Positions 9,570 through 18,301 of a stretch of 64,000 nucleotides of DNA are shown here, piece after piece. The stretch comes from Actinomycetes bacterium (GTDB taxonomy: Bacteria > Actinomycetota > Acidimicrobiia > Acidimicrobiales > Palsa-688), in assembly GCA_021788115.1 (NCBI GenBank), contig JAJYLA010000003.1, positions 1-64,000 of the forward strand. The letters run 5' to 3'. The position numbers and the translations under genes are program-made. How positions within the stretch are numbered: the first letter of the stretch is position 1; the number at the start of each line of letters is the position of its first letter. The notes under the pieces were generated by a model, which saw nothing but the letters and a program-made list of their open reading frames with translations, did not search any database and had not been told where the DNA came from.

Positions 9570-11210
9570 CTAATTGCCTTTGATCGGAAGGATGACTTGC
9601 CCGGCACCGAGCGGCGGATGCCAGAGGATCGCCGTCACCCCTCCTCCTGAATCAAGGACCCTTGTCCGGGGCAGACTCTCGCTGGCTTTGATGAGGGCAT
9701 CCGTGGCCGGCGGAGCGACACCCAGAATGCCCTGGTCGGGCGCAAGTACGAACACGACAGTCCGAGCGCGGACCGGCAAGCGGATGACGGGCTGCATCAC
9801 GGCGAACACCCACCGGCGATCGGCGAAGCGGCCGGCAATCCCCTGCGAGGCGATGACCTCCGCGCCGGGCGGGATCCGGCGGTCGAGCTCGTCCAGCGCC
9901 GATCGGGCCGCCGGGGATACCCTCATCCAGTAAGAGGGCAGTCCGGGGAAGACCGTCACCGTGCTCAGGGATAGCACCAGGGCCCACGCCCCGAGAAGGG
10001 ATCTTCGAGCCGTGACGGGCTGAACCCGGTTCCATGTCGGGGCCGGGGCGCGAACGTCATCCGCTGCAGCGGACGACCACCGGGCGAAGTGCTGCACCGA
10101 CGCCACGAGGACGAAGGCGATGGCCGGCCAGACCTGGTAGGCGTGGGGGAGGGCCAAGGACGGCTGCCACGAGGTGAGCATCGCCGGAAGGAACACCGCG
10201 GCCACCGGCCCGATGGCCAGGCGGCTCGCGACGCCGACGAGTCCTGCGGGGATCAGGAGGGCCAGGGCGCTACCCGCGTGCGCCGCGATCCGGTGGGCCA
10301 CGGCGGGCCAGTGGATGAACAGACCTGCGACGAGTCCGGTGACGGGCGGCTGCCCTCGCGCCGAGGGATCGAGGTAGCGGTAGGTCGTGGCGGTCATGTG
10401 CCCGCCGCCGCCCGCAGCTCGGAGCTCGACCAGCACCAAGAGCCAGATGACACCGGCCCCGACCATCGCGGCGGCGGCCGGGCGGGTGCGCCGGGAGTGC
10501 AGGAGGCCCGAGAGGCCGATGCCGACGAGCGCCAGGACGCCTACGGTGCCGGTCATGCCCAGGAGCACGCCCCATACCAGGGCGCGCCGGCGCCGGAGCC
10601 TCCACAGATCGCGGCCGGCGAGCACGGCGAACAGTGCGCCGAGAGCATGCGAATGGAAGTCGAACAGTGCCGTTTGGTAACAGGACGGGTCGAGGAGCAC
10701 CGCTGCCACGGCGATCCACCAGAGCCGGGATCGGGCCGCGGACCCGAGGCGCGGACTGCCGTCCAGCACGTCACGGATCCATCGGAGGGTGACGTAGCCG
10801 GTGGCCACCAGGGCGAGGTCCTGGACCCAGAGGAGCGCGATGGCGCCTGCACCGAGACGGGCCAGCAATGCGAGCGGCCACATGATCAACTCGCCGTTGT
10901 TGCGAAGGAACGGGTATCCGAGAACGCTGCTGTACGGATCGAGGTGGCCGTGCCCGATGAGCCACAAGGCCTGGGCGTAGGCGGCGAAGTCGAGCGTGAG
11001 CGCGTGGCGGGACCACTGCACCGTGCTCAGGGCCAGCAGCGCGATCAACTGCAATCCGAGAAGTCCGTCGGCCGTACGGGATCGAAGGACGGCGGTTACT
11101 CCCGGTGCTCCACGAAGGCCCTTCCGGCGTGGACCGAAGGGGGCTCGAGCAGGTTCCCTCGGGTCTGCGAGGGGACCGGTCACAGGGGTGGTCGTCGTGA
11201 GAGAACGCAA
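9570..11210 (-). CDS. DUF2079-type multi-pass membrane protein
   Basis: 546 residues with about ten hydrophobic helices. The first loop, TLDFAAYAQALWLIGHGHLD, followed by a phenylalanine/asparagine-rich turn, matches the DUF2079 family of GT-C-like membrane proteins, and a soluble-looking C-terminal domain of ~130 residues follows. It sits between the two flp genes on the same strand, so it is probably co-expressed with the pilus. Function is inferred only: likely sugar transfer from a lipid carrier to an exported target. The start is uncertain; the frame opens at a TTG (11210) with an in-frame GTG at 11183, neither with a strong ribosome site. Confidence 0.7.
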   Translation of the reverse strand: MRSLTTTTPVTGPLADPREPARAPFGPRRKGLRGAPGVTAVLRSRTADGLLGLQLIALLALSTVQWSRHALTLDFAAYAQALWLIGHGHLDPYSSVLGYPFLRNNGELIMWPLALLARLGAGAIALLWVQDLALVATGYVTLRWIRDVLDGSPRLGSAARSRLWWIAVAAVLLDPSCYQTALFDFHSHALGALFAVLAGRDLWRLRRRRALVWGVLLGMTGTVGVLALVGIGLSGLLHSRRTRPAAAAMVGAGVIWLLVLVELRAAGGGGHMTATTYRYLDPSARGQPPVTGLVAGLFIHWPAVAHRIAAHAGSALALLIPAGLVGVASRLAIGPVAAVFLPAMLTSWQPSLALPHAYQVWPAIAFVLVASVQHFARWSSAAADDVRAPAPTWNRVQPVTARRSLLGAWALVLSLSTVTVFPGLPSYWMRVSPAARSALDELDRRIPPGAEVIASQGIAGRFADRRWVFAVMQPVIRLPVRARTVVFVLAPDQGILGVAPPATDALIKASESLPRTRVLDSGGGVTAILWHPPLGAGQVILPIKGN

Positions 11211-11258
11211 CGTACGAGCCGTCTACGGGAAGTGTGGAACGCCGGCGATGTAACGACA

Positions 11259-11295
11259 GGCGCCGGCCGCAGGCCATGGGCGTGCGGCCGGCGCC
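11259..11295 (-). terminator. perfect 12-bp hairpin downstream of flp copy 2
   Basis: GGCGCCGGCCGC at 11259-11270 pairs exactly with GCGGCCGGCGCC at 11284-11295 around a 13-nt loop, 21 bp after the flp stop. There is no long T-run, so it may act as a partial terminator or as a 3' stabiliser that keeps pilin mRNA abundant over the downstream tad genes. Confidence 0.6.
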
Positions 11296-11316
11296 ACCTC
11301 GCAGTGATCGACGACG

Positions 11317-11523
11317 TCAGGCGTTGTTGATGGCGCCTCCGACGTTGTTGAGGGTGTTGCTCACGCTGTGGCCGAGGAAGATCAGCGCAGCGATGGCGAT
11401 GACGGCGATGAGGGCCAGGAGAAGCGCGTACTCGACGAGGCTTGCGCCCCGCTCGTCGTCGCGAGACAGATGATCCTGGAACCACCCGATGATCGCGTGC
11501 TGGAGGATTAGCAGTTGGGTCAT
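11317..11523 (-). CDS. flp: Flp-family type IVb pilin (copy 2)
   Basis: 68-residue prepilin with basic leader RDDERG and cleavage at G26|ASLVEYALLLALIAVIAI; Glu+5 and Tyr+6 are conserved. The ATG at 11523 has a GGAGA box about 7 nt upstream, and a 7-bp inverted repeat (GGTCAGG/CCTGACC, 11538-11562) lies just before it in the leader. First structural gene of the pilus locus after the regulators, and probably the major pilin given its position and the strong hairpin behind it. It resembles copy 1 in the helix but differs in leader and tail. Confidence 0.9.
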   Translation of the reverse strand: MTQLLILQHAIIGWFQDHLSRDDERGASLVEYALLLALIAVIAIAALIFLGHSVSNTLNNVGGAINNA

Positions 11524-11650
11524 GCAGAGTCTCCATTGGTCAGGCCGTGGGCCGCCCTGACCCACGTACGTCCCCGCCCCTGGCGGGTTGAGGTCATGGT
11601 CCCATCCGGGCCTGCGCCAGTCGATAGGTCGCGAGACCCAATCCCGCTCG

Positions 11651-12277
11651 TCAATGCAGGCGGACGATGCCTTGCCGCAACCCTTGCAGCACGGCCTGGG
11701 TGCGATCGCGGGTGTCCATCTTTTCGTAGATGTTGGCGAGATGGTTCTTGACCGTCTTGGCGCTGATGTACAGCTTGCGGGCGACCATGGCGGTGGAGGC
11801 GCCCTCGGCGACGAGTTGGAGCACCTCGACCTCCCGCGGGCTGAGCACGGGTACGGCGCCGTCTCCGCTGTTGGCCTTCAACAGCTGGCGGGCGAGGCCG
11901 AGGGACATGTCCGTGTCGCCGGCGGCCACGGCGCGGATGACGTCGACGATCTCGGCCGTGCTGCAGTCCTTGACGAGATAGCCGACTGCGCCGGCCCGGA
12001 TGGCCTCGCTGAGGGTTGCGCCGTCCCCGAACATCGTGAGCATGACCACGTGGGTGTCGGGGTGCGTGGTGGTGACGCGCCGGGCGACCTCGACCCCGTC
12101 CATGACGGGCAGGGAGATGTCGAGAAGCATCACGTCCGGGCGCAGTTCCTCTACAGCGCCCAGAGCCGACGGGCCGTCGCCGGCCTCGCCGACGACGTCG
12201 ACGCCGAAGGTCTCGAGCGACCGCGCCAAGCCTTCCCGCAGGACGCGGTGGTCGTCGACGAGGAGGACCCGGGTCAC
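11651..12277 (-). CDS. NarL/LuxR-family response regulator
   Basis: 208 residues. The receiver domain has acidic pocket DD at 8-9 and phospho-acceptor Asp53 (VMLLDISLPVMDG). The C-terminal LuxR-type helix-turn-helix includes LSPREVEVLQLVAEG and ISAKTVKNHLANIYEKM. The start is the GTG at 12277, which overlaps the kinase stop by 4 bp (GTGA). The two form a cognate two-component pair directly upstream of the pilus genes on the same strand. Regulation of the tad locus is an inference from this arrangement. Confidence 0.92.
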   Translation of the reverse strand: MTRVLLVDDHRVLREGLARSLETFGVDVVGEAGDGPSALGAVEELRPDVMLLDISLPVMDGVEVARRVTTTHPDTHVVMLTMFGDGATLSEAIRAGAVGYLVKDCSTAEIVDVIRAVAAGDTDMSLGLARQLLKANSGDGAVPVLSPREVEVLQLVAEGASTAMVARKLYISAKTVKNHLANIYEKMDTRDRTQAVLQGLRQGIVRLH

Positions 12278-13983
12278 TGTCTGCTGCCGCGGACGCGCAA
12301 CCGCACCGCCGTCCCCTTCCCGGGCGCGGACTTCACGAGGAGGGTCGCTCCGATGATCGCGGCGCGCTCCCGCATGCCCATGAGCCCGTAGGCGTCCCGG
12401 CGCAAAGGCGCTCCGTGGACGCCCTTTCCGTCGTCGGCCACGAGGAGAAGGTGGTCGTCGCCGTCGGCGCCCCAGGCCACGGTGATCTCCGACGCGTCCG
12501 CGTGCCGCTCGGCGTTGATGACGGCTTCTTGCGCGATGCGCCACACCTCCTGCTCGACCGCCTCGGGCAGGCGGCGGCTGCCGTAGTCCCGGAAGTGCAC
12601 GGCCAGACCGGACCGCACGGCGACCCGATCCAGGAAGGAGCGAAGGAGACCGACCAGATCCGCGTTGGCGTTGAGGCCGGTGCGCAGGTCGGTCAGCTCC
12701 TCGCGGAGCTCCCGGGTCACGGCCCGAATGTCGGCTGCGAGGTCCTCCAGCTCCGACCTCGCCGTCACGTCGACGGGCATGGTCACCGCCATGCGGTCGG
12801 CGCTGAGGGCCACGGCCGCGAGCGACTGGCCCACCCGGTCGTGCAGCTCCCGCGCGATGCGCTCCCTCTCCTCTTCGGCGCCGAGGCTGCGCAGCCTGTT
12901 GAACCAGCGGGTGTTGTCGATCGCCAGGCCGGCGTGGCGGGCCACGGCCTCGAGCACGTCGGCATCCGAGCCCGTGAAGCCGGGGGGGCGGCGCCGCTCG
13001 ACGGCGAGGAGCCCCACGAGGGTTCGCCGGGCCCACAGCGGGGCGTACAGGCCGGAAGTGGCCTCGGGATCGATGCCGTCGTGGGTCAGCGACTCGCAGC
13101 GGAGAGGCGACCTGAGCCACCGTGCCCGGAGGAGGGCCCCCGGAAGTCGGGCGTCGGGCAGCACGGCGGGCAGCTCGATGCCTTCCGTCACCGCGACGTG
13201 CCACGAATGCTCGTGTTCCTCCGCTGTCGGGTCGAGGAGCAGGAGCACCACGGAATCGGGGGCGAGCTGGTCCTGCAGGCGCGCCACGATCGTGGCGACC
13301 GTCGCCCGCAGCGTGAGCACGGCCGGCTGCTCTGCGGCGCGGGCGTGCAGCTCGAGGAGCAGATCGTTGATCTCGTGCGCGGACCGCAGCCGGTCGATCT
13401 CGCCCCGGTGCTTGGCCTGGGCGAGAAAGACGCGCCGGGCGTACAGGCCGGCGATGCCCATGGTCCCGAGCTCGGGGAGCCGCTGCAGAACCGTGGTGTA
13501 ACCGGAGGGATCCGCGCCACTGAACAGCCCCGCGCCGGTCACCGCCGTGACCACGGCGAAGGTGCTGAGGGCGGGAATGGCTCCGCCGAGGAGACCGGCC
13601 AGCAGGAGGCTGCCGCCGACGGTCAGCACGTAGGGGGAGGCCCACCCGCCGCTCCAGGCGGCAACGGCGATGCACATCGCAGCCTCGCCGGTGGTGGCCA
13701 GCGTGGCAACGAGCCCCCGGTGGTGGGCGCGGACGGGTACGAGCGTCCGCAGCAGCGCATAGGCCACCAGGACGATGCCGCCGGCGACGCGGTGATCCAG
13801 GCCGCGCTGGACTGAAGGAAGGTGCTGGCCGAAGGCGCCGACGACGGCCAGGGACGTGGCGCCCCATCGGACGGCGATGGCGACTTCCTCCACGTCCCAG
13901 GTGGCCCGCCGCAAACGCGACACGACTCGTTGCGACGTGCCGGGGGCCGGCGCGTTCCGCGCGGTGCCCACGAACTGCAGCAT
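12274..13983 (-). CDS. NarL-partner sensor histidine kinase with GAF domain
   Basis: 569 residues. The N-terminal ~180 contain five to six hydrophobic segments. A coiled linker and a GAF-like domain (about 205-355) follow. The HisKA_3 dimerisation box ERIARELHDRVGQSL has the phospho-accepting His at 381, and the HATPase domain shows QEAVINAERHADA and DGKGV with AYGLMGMRERA. The ATG is preceded by GGAAGG at 7 nt, and a TAAAGT -10-like box lies about 50 nt upstream. Operon with the response regulator at 11651-12277. The signal is unknown; the membrane region has no recognisable ligand domain. Confidence 0.92.
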   Translation of the reverse strand: MLQFVGTARNAPAPGTSQRVVSRLRRATWDVEEVAIAVRWGATSLAVVGAFGQHLPSVQRGLDHRVAGGIVLVAYALLRTLVPVRAHHRGLVATLATTGEAAMCIAVAAWSGGWASPYVLTVGGSLLLAGLLGGAIPALSTFAVVTAVTGAGLFSGADPSGYTTVLQRLPELGTMGIAGLYARRVFLAQAKHRGEIDRLRSAHEINDLLLELHARAAEQPAVLTLRATVATIVARLQDQLAPDSVVLLLLDPTAEEHEHSWHVAVTEGIELPAVLPDARLPGALLRARWLRSPLRCESLTHDGIDPEATSGLYAPLWARRTLVGLLAVERRRPPGFTGSDADVLEAVARHAGLAIDNTRWFNRLRSLGAEEERERIARELHDRVGQSLAAVALSADRMAVTMPVDVTARSELEDLAADIRAVTRELREELTDLRTGLNANADLVGLLRSFLDRVAVRSGLAVHFRDYGSRRLPEAVEQEVWRIAQEAVINAERHADASEITVAWGADGDDHLLLVADDGKGVHGAPLRRDAYGLMGMRERAAIIGATLLVKSAPGKGTAVRLRVRGSRQ

Positions 13984-14034
13984 GTTGTGCCCTTCCAGCA
14001 GCCGGTCTGCCTCAGATCGGCGCTCCCGGGCGGA

Positions 14035-14040
14035 ACTTTA
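14035..14040 (-). promoter_or_regulatory. candidate -10 box (TAAAGT) for the kinase/regulator pair
   Basis: Reads TAAAGT on the minus strand, 51 nt upstream of the kinase ATG, in a locally A-rich stretch of the divergent intergenic region 13984-14171. No clear -35 was found. Confidence 0.35.
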
Positions 14041-14171
14041 GCCGGGGAGAAGAAAAAGGCCTACGGATGCAACACAACAGACACAAAACATCCACCCAAA
14101 GCGTGGCCCGTCGTGGAGCGCGGTGGTCCGTTCGGCCCATTGATCGCGCCGGCGCCGTCCGGTACGAAGGC

Positions 14172-15737
14172 ATGGTGAGCAGCAGTCCAGCTCCCGCCGC
14201 GCAGGCTGCGCCGGTGGAGGAGGAGCTTCCGCCGGAGCAACGCGGAGGGGCGCGCCCGCGCAGGGGCCGCCCGGGGCTGCCGGCGTTGCACCCCGCGTGG
14301 ATCGTCACCATCGGGGCGTGCGCGGTCTTGTTCCGGGTCGCGATGGCGTCGGGGCTCAACAACGACGTCTACTGGCAGCTCGCCGCCGGCAACTGGATGC
14401 TCGGACACCATGCCGTCATCCGCCACGACGTCTTCTCCTACACGGTCCCCGGCCACCCGTGGTTCGCCGAGGAGTGGGGGTTCGAGGTGCTGCTGGCCTG
14501 GATGGTCCGCCACGTCGGGCCGGTGAGCTACTGGCTGGTCTCGGCGGGGGCGACGAGCGGTGCGCTCCTTCTGAGCGCAGCCCGCTGCCGGCGCCTGGGC
14601 TCCGGTCAGCTGTGGACCGCGGCCCTCGCCATCATGGTCGCCGGCGGGCTGGTCATCGGGGTGGCGCCGCGGCCCCAGGACCTGAGTTACCTGTTCTTCG
14701 CTTTCGAGCTTTTGACGCTGACGCTCGCACGGCGGGATCGGCGCTGGCTCCTCGCCCTGCCCCCCCTTCTCCTGCTGTGGGCGAATCTCCACGGCAGCTT
14801 CCTGTTCGGGCTGGCCGTCTTCGGCTTCGACGTGGCGGCGTCCGCGGTTGCGCGCGCCCGGCAGCCCGGCCCCGCGGCGCCGGGCGGCGCTCGGGAGCTC
14901 CGGGTTCGCGGCCGGGTCGGGGTGGGCGCCCCTCTCCCGGCCCGCTGGGGCGCGGCGAGCTTCGCAGCGTCCCTGATCGCCCCCGTCGTCAACCCGCACG
15001 GCCTGGGCCTGTATCGCTACGCGTTCCATGTCGGCACCACCAGCAAGCTCAACGGCATCGAAGAGTGGCAGTCCCCGAACTTCCACGACCCGGTCCTGCT
15101 GGTGTTCGTGGCCCTGCCGGCCGTCGTCGCCGCCGTGTGGCTCGCGTCCAGCCGGCAGCGCGTCGAGCTGTTCGACCTGGTGGTGTGGGCCGTGCTGCTG
15201 ATCGCCACCCTGCGCGCGGTGCGCTTCGGGCCGTACATGGTGATCGCCCTCGCCGGGGTCCTGGCGCCGTGGAAGGTCGTGCCGAAGGAGACCCTCAGAG
15301 CGTCCCGGGTGGCGCCGCTCGCCGCGCTCGCCCTGGTGGCGCTGATCGTCTCACCGCATCACCCGCCGGCCGGCGCCCCCACCACACGGGGTTCGGGGGC
15401 CGTGCCGGTCCGGGCGGCCGCCTGGCTGCGCGCACAGGGCGGCCGGGTCTTCTCGACCTACGTGTGGAACGACTACCTGATCCACGTCGGCGTCCCCGAC
15501 TTCGTCGACGGCCGCACCGACATGTACTTCGGCACCGGCGTGCTTGACACCTACACCAAGGTGTCCTCCCTGTCGCAGGCACCCGACCCCGTGTTCGACC
15601 GCTACGGCGTGCGCTGGGTGCTGTGGCCCCGGGGCGACGCCCTGTCCACCTACCTCGCCCAGGACCCCCGGTGGCACGTGGCGCGCCGCTTCGGCCCCGA
15701 CCTCGTGTTCGAGCGCGTGTCAGACCATTCGCAGTAA
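14172..15737 (+). CDS. GT-C-like multi-pass membrane protein
   Basis: 521 residues. A Pro/Arg-rich cytosolic start is followed by about ten hydrophobic helices and a C-terminal extracytoplasmic domain of ~110 residues. The first large loop, containing NNDVYWQLAAGNWMLGHH and then HDVFSYT, with the downstream WFAEEWGFEVLL, resembles the acidic catalytic loop of lipid-linked-sugar transferases. The tail carries DFVDGRTDMYFGTGVLDTY. The start at ATG 14172 was chosen because the upstream frame is not protein-like. It is divergent from the kinase gene and converges with, overlapping by 18 bp, the gene at 15720-16109. Specific function unknown; a glycosyltransferase role is inferred. Confidence 0.72.
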   Translation: MVSSSPAPAAQAAPVEEELPPEQRGGARPRRGRPGLPALHPAWIVTIGACAVLFRVAMASGLNNDVYWQLAAGNWMLGHHAVIRHDVFSYTVPGHPWFAEEWGFEVLLAWMVRHVGPVSYWLVSAGATSGALLLSAARCRRLGSGQLWTAALAIMVAGGLVIGVAPRPQDLSYLFFAFELLTLTLARRDRRWLLALPPLLLLWANLHGSFLFGLAVFGFDVAASAVARARQPGPAAPGGARELRVRGRVGVGAPLPARWGAASFAASLIAPVVNPHGLGLYRYAFHVGTTSKLNGIEEWQSPNFHDPVLLVFVALPAVVAAVWLASSRQRVELFDLVVWAVLLIATLRAVRFGPYMVIALAGVLAPWKVVPKETLRASRVAPLAALALVALIVSPHHPPAGAPTTRGSGAVPVRAAAWLRAQGGRVFSTYVWNDYLIHVGVPDFVDGRTDMYFGTGVLDTYTKVSSLSQAPDPVFDRYGVRWVLWPRGDALSTYLAQDPRWHVARRFGPDLVFERVSDHSQ

Positions 15738-16109
15738 AAGGATGTTGGAGATCACGGCCGCGAGGTAGAGACCCGACACCGTCCAGGTGCCGACCAGGAG
15801 CCCGAGCCTCGGGCGGTCCCACAGCACCGCGATTCCGAGCGCCGCGACGATCGCCATCTTGACCAGCAGGAGGCTGCCCGACGCCAGAAGCAGGCCGGCG
15901 AGCGGGTTGGCCTCGAGGCCTCCCGCCGGAGCGTGCAGCAAGAAGAGGTGCGTCGTCACCGCGTCCGCAGCATTGAGCAACGCCAGCGCCACGACCCCGA
16001 CGATCGTCAGGTGCTTGATCCGGCGCTCGAGGCCGTACGTCGCCTCGGCAGCCCGCCGGCTGGCGGCCCACCTGCCACGACGGTGGCTGACGGCGATGCT
16101 CTGGGGCAC
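15720..16109 (-). CDS. small membrane protein, DUF5658-like
   Basis: 129 residues: a basic N-terminus, then three to four hydrophobic helices. The motif LNAADAVTTHLFLLHAPAGG and then LEANPLAG is the hallmark of the DUF5658 group (D..T, E.NP). I chose the GTG at 16109 because AGGAGG precedes it by 4 nt; the frame extends upstream to 16250 with an implausible Arg/Ser-rich stretch. It converges with the preceding gene (18-bp overlap). Function unknown. Confidence 0.75.
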   Translation of the reverse strand: MPQSIAVSHRRGRWAASRRAAEATYGLERRIKHLTIVGVVALALLNAADAVTTHLFLLHAPAGGLEANPLAGLLLASGSLLLVKMAIVAALGIAVLWDRPRLGLLVGTWTVSGLYLAAVISNILLLRMV

Positions 16110-16372
16110 AGGACCTCCTCGATGTCGTCGCGCGGCGCTCGAAGACCAACGTACGACACTTCGTTCTACCCCAGGAGGCGACCCTTCAGACGCGCCATCT
16201 CGAGCCGGCGCCGCATGCGGGACCGAAACATCCGAACGGCCCGGGCCCAATGGCGCGCGACGGCCGGACCGTCACCGATGGCCGCGCCAGCCGGTCAACC
16301 CCGCCCCAGGCTGACCGGCCGGCGGTAGGCACCCCCTCGGTGATCGTGCGCCGCCTGGCGGGCTGCCCCCGG

Positions 16373-18301
16373 TCATAGCGCGTGGATGCTCCGCATGACT
16401 TCGGAGACGGTGGTGAGGTCCCGGGCGACGAGGGAGACCCCCTCGCTGCGCAGCGGGCGCATGCCCCGGCTGATGGCGGCGTCGCGCAGCTCCTCCTCGG
16501 AGGCCCAGCCGACGACGAGCCGCCGGATCTCGGGGGTGACAGGCAGGAGCTCGTACACCCCGATGCGGTCCTGGTAGCCGGTTCCGGCGCAGAAGGTGCA
16601 CCCCTCGCCGCGGCGGAACACGTCCTTCGGCGGCCCGCCGGCGTCTGCGTAGAACGCCAGCTCGGACTCCGTGGGCTGGTAGGGCGCGGCGCACGCTCTG
16701 CAGGTGCGGCGCACGAGGCGCTGGCTGAGCACGCCGACCAGCGAGGAAGCCACCAGGAAGGCGTCGGCGCCCATGTCCACCACCCGGCGCAGCGCCGCGG
16801 CAGAGTCGGCGGCGCGCAGCGACGCGAGCACGAAACGGCCGGCGACGGCGGCCTGGACTGCCGTCCGGGCGGTGTCGGCGTCGCGGATCTCGCCCACGAC
16901 GACCACGTCGGGGTCCTGGCGCAGGGCGGTCCGCAGCTGCTCGGCGACGGGCACGCCGCTCGCGCCGTTGGCCTGCACCTGGGTGATCGACGGGAGCAGG
17001 TGCTCGACGGGGTCCTCGACGGTGACGAAGCTCCGCGAGCGCTCCTCGATGTGGCTCAGCACGGCGTAAAGGGTGGCGGTCCTGCCGCTCGCGGGCGGCC
17101 CGGCGCACAGAACCATGCCGGAGGTGGAGCGAACCATGCTCTCGAAGGCGGCGCACGTGTCGGCGGCCATCCCCAGCTGGTCGAGCCGCAGCAGCGCGCG
17201 GTCGCCGGCCACCACACGCAGCGCGCACGTCTCCCCGAGGACGGTCGCCATGGTCGAGACCCGCACCTCGACGGGGCGGCCGTCGAACTCGGCGCCGAAG
17301 CGGCCGTCCTGGGGCCTGCGCCGATCGGCAACGTCGAGACCCGCGAGGAACTTGACCCGGCTCACGAGCGCCTCCGACATCGACGGGGGCAGCGTCAGCA
17401 CGTCGTGGAGCGCGCCGTCGATCCGGAAACGGACCCTCATGTCCTCGCTCCCCGGCTCCACGTGCACATCCGAGGCGCGGTCTCGCAGCGCCTGGGTCAT
17501 GAGCACGGTGAGCAGCTTGGCGACGGGGGAGTCGGCGTCGCGGGCCCGCTCGGTCGCCGGCGCCTCGCCGGCGAGGGACGTGCCGTCACCGGCCGCGTAG
17601 GCCTTGACGAGCCGGTCGACGTCGGCCAGAGCCCGGTACGCGCGGTCGATGGCGTGGCGCGCCTCGGTCGGGGTGACGGCGAAGAGCTGCACGGGGGCGC
17701 CGACGGCCTCGCTGACGAGGGTCTCGAGGCCGGGCCGCGGGTCGCCCACCACCACGTCGACGACCCCGTCGACATCCCGGAGCGGCAGAGCGGTCAGCTC
17801 CCGTGCGGCCTTCTCGCCGATCCGGCCGGCAAGGTGGGGATCGGGCGCCGTGTCGCGCAGGTCCACGAGGGCGATGCCGAACTGCTCCGCAACGACCCGG
17901 GTCAGCTGCCGCTCGTCGAGGGCCCCCACCTGGATGAGAAGCTCCCCGACCCGCAGGCCCGACCCGGGCTGCTCGGCGAGCGCCTGGGCGAGCTGGCCGG
18001 GGGTGACGAGACCCTGCTCCACGAGGAGGTCGCCGAGGAGACTGCCGGACCGGGCGGGGCCGGTCGCGGGGGCGGGGGAGGGGGAGAACAGCGGAAGGTC
18101 GAGGCCGGACACGGGCCACCCCGTCGACCGCACCCCGGTGGGGGCCGGCCGGCCCCACAGCTGCTCGCCGCGCGACGCCGCACCGGTGGCCTCCCGGAGG
18201 TCGCTCTTGTCGGGAAGGAGGTCCTCCCAGCGGCCCGCCGCGGGAAAGAGCTCCCGGCCCCGCGGGCTGTGTGCGCCGCCACGGCCGAACAGGCGCGCCA
18301 T
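16373..18301 (-). CDS. GspE/PulE-family secretion ATPase with degenerate catalytic motifs
   Basis: 642 residues. An N-terminal MshEN-like region (LGDLLVEQGLVTPGQLAQAL, then GELLIQVGALDERQL) precedes a GspE core. Preserved are the Asp box RASDVHVEP (near 272-280), Walker B DPDVVVVGEIRD, and the zinc tetracysteine CRAC...CTFC. Altered are the Walker A, which reads GPPASGRTATLY (401-412; Arg407 where Lys is invariant), and the His box, SLRAADS (Arg496 where LHTND is usual). It may be a weak or inactive ATPase, or a regulatory subunit. Start ATG overlaps the upstream gene's stop (TGATG). No PilC-, PilM- or pilin-like gene is adjacent, so its apparatus is elsewhere or it is an orphan. Confidence 0.88.
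   Translation of the reverse strand: MARLFGRGGAHSPRGRELFPAAGRWEDLLPDKSDLREATGAASRGEQLWGRPAPTGVRSTGWPVSGLDLPLFSPSPAPATGPARSGSLLGDLLVEQGLVTPGQLAQALAEQPGSGLRVGELLIQVGALDERQLTRVVAEQFGIALVDLRDTAPDPHLAGRIGEKAARELTALPLRDVDGVVDVVVGDPRPGLETLVSEAVGAPVQLFAVTPTEARHAIDRAYRALADVDRLVKAYAAGDGTSLAGEAPATERARDADSPVAKLLTVLMTQALRDRASDVHVEPGSEDMRVRFRIDGALHDVLTLPPSMSEALVSRVKFLAGLDVADRRRPQDGRFGAEFDGRPVEVRVSTMATVLGETCALRVVAGDRALLRLDQLGMAADTCAAFESMVRSTSGMVLCAGPPASGRTATLYAVLSHIEERSRSFVTVEDPVEHLLPSITQVQANGASGVPVAEQLRTALRQDPDVVVVGEIRDADTARTAVQAAVAGRFVLASLRAADSAAALRRVVDMGADAFLVASSLVGVLSQRLVRRTCRACAAPYQPTESELAFYADAGGPPKDVFRRGEGCTFCAGTGYQDRIGVYELLPVTPEIRRLVVGWASEEELRDAAISRGMRPLRSEGVSLVARDLTTVSEVMRSIHAL

Noticed and set aside
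12278-13867. 738-residue protein ending in the LuxR regulator
   Set aside because: The upstream part is an out-of-frame shadow of the sensor kinase; the regulator starts at GTG 12277 with a GTGA overlap.
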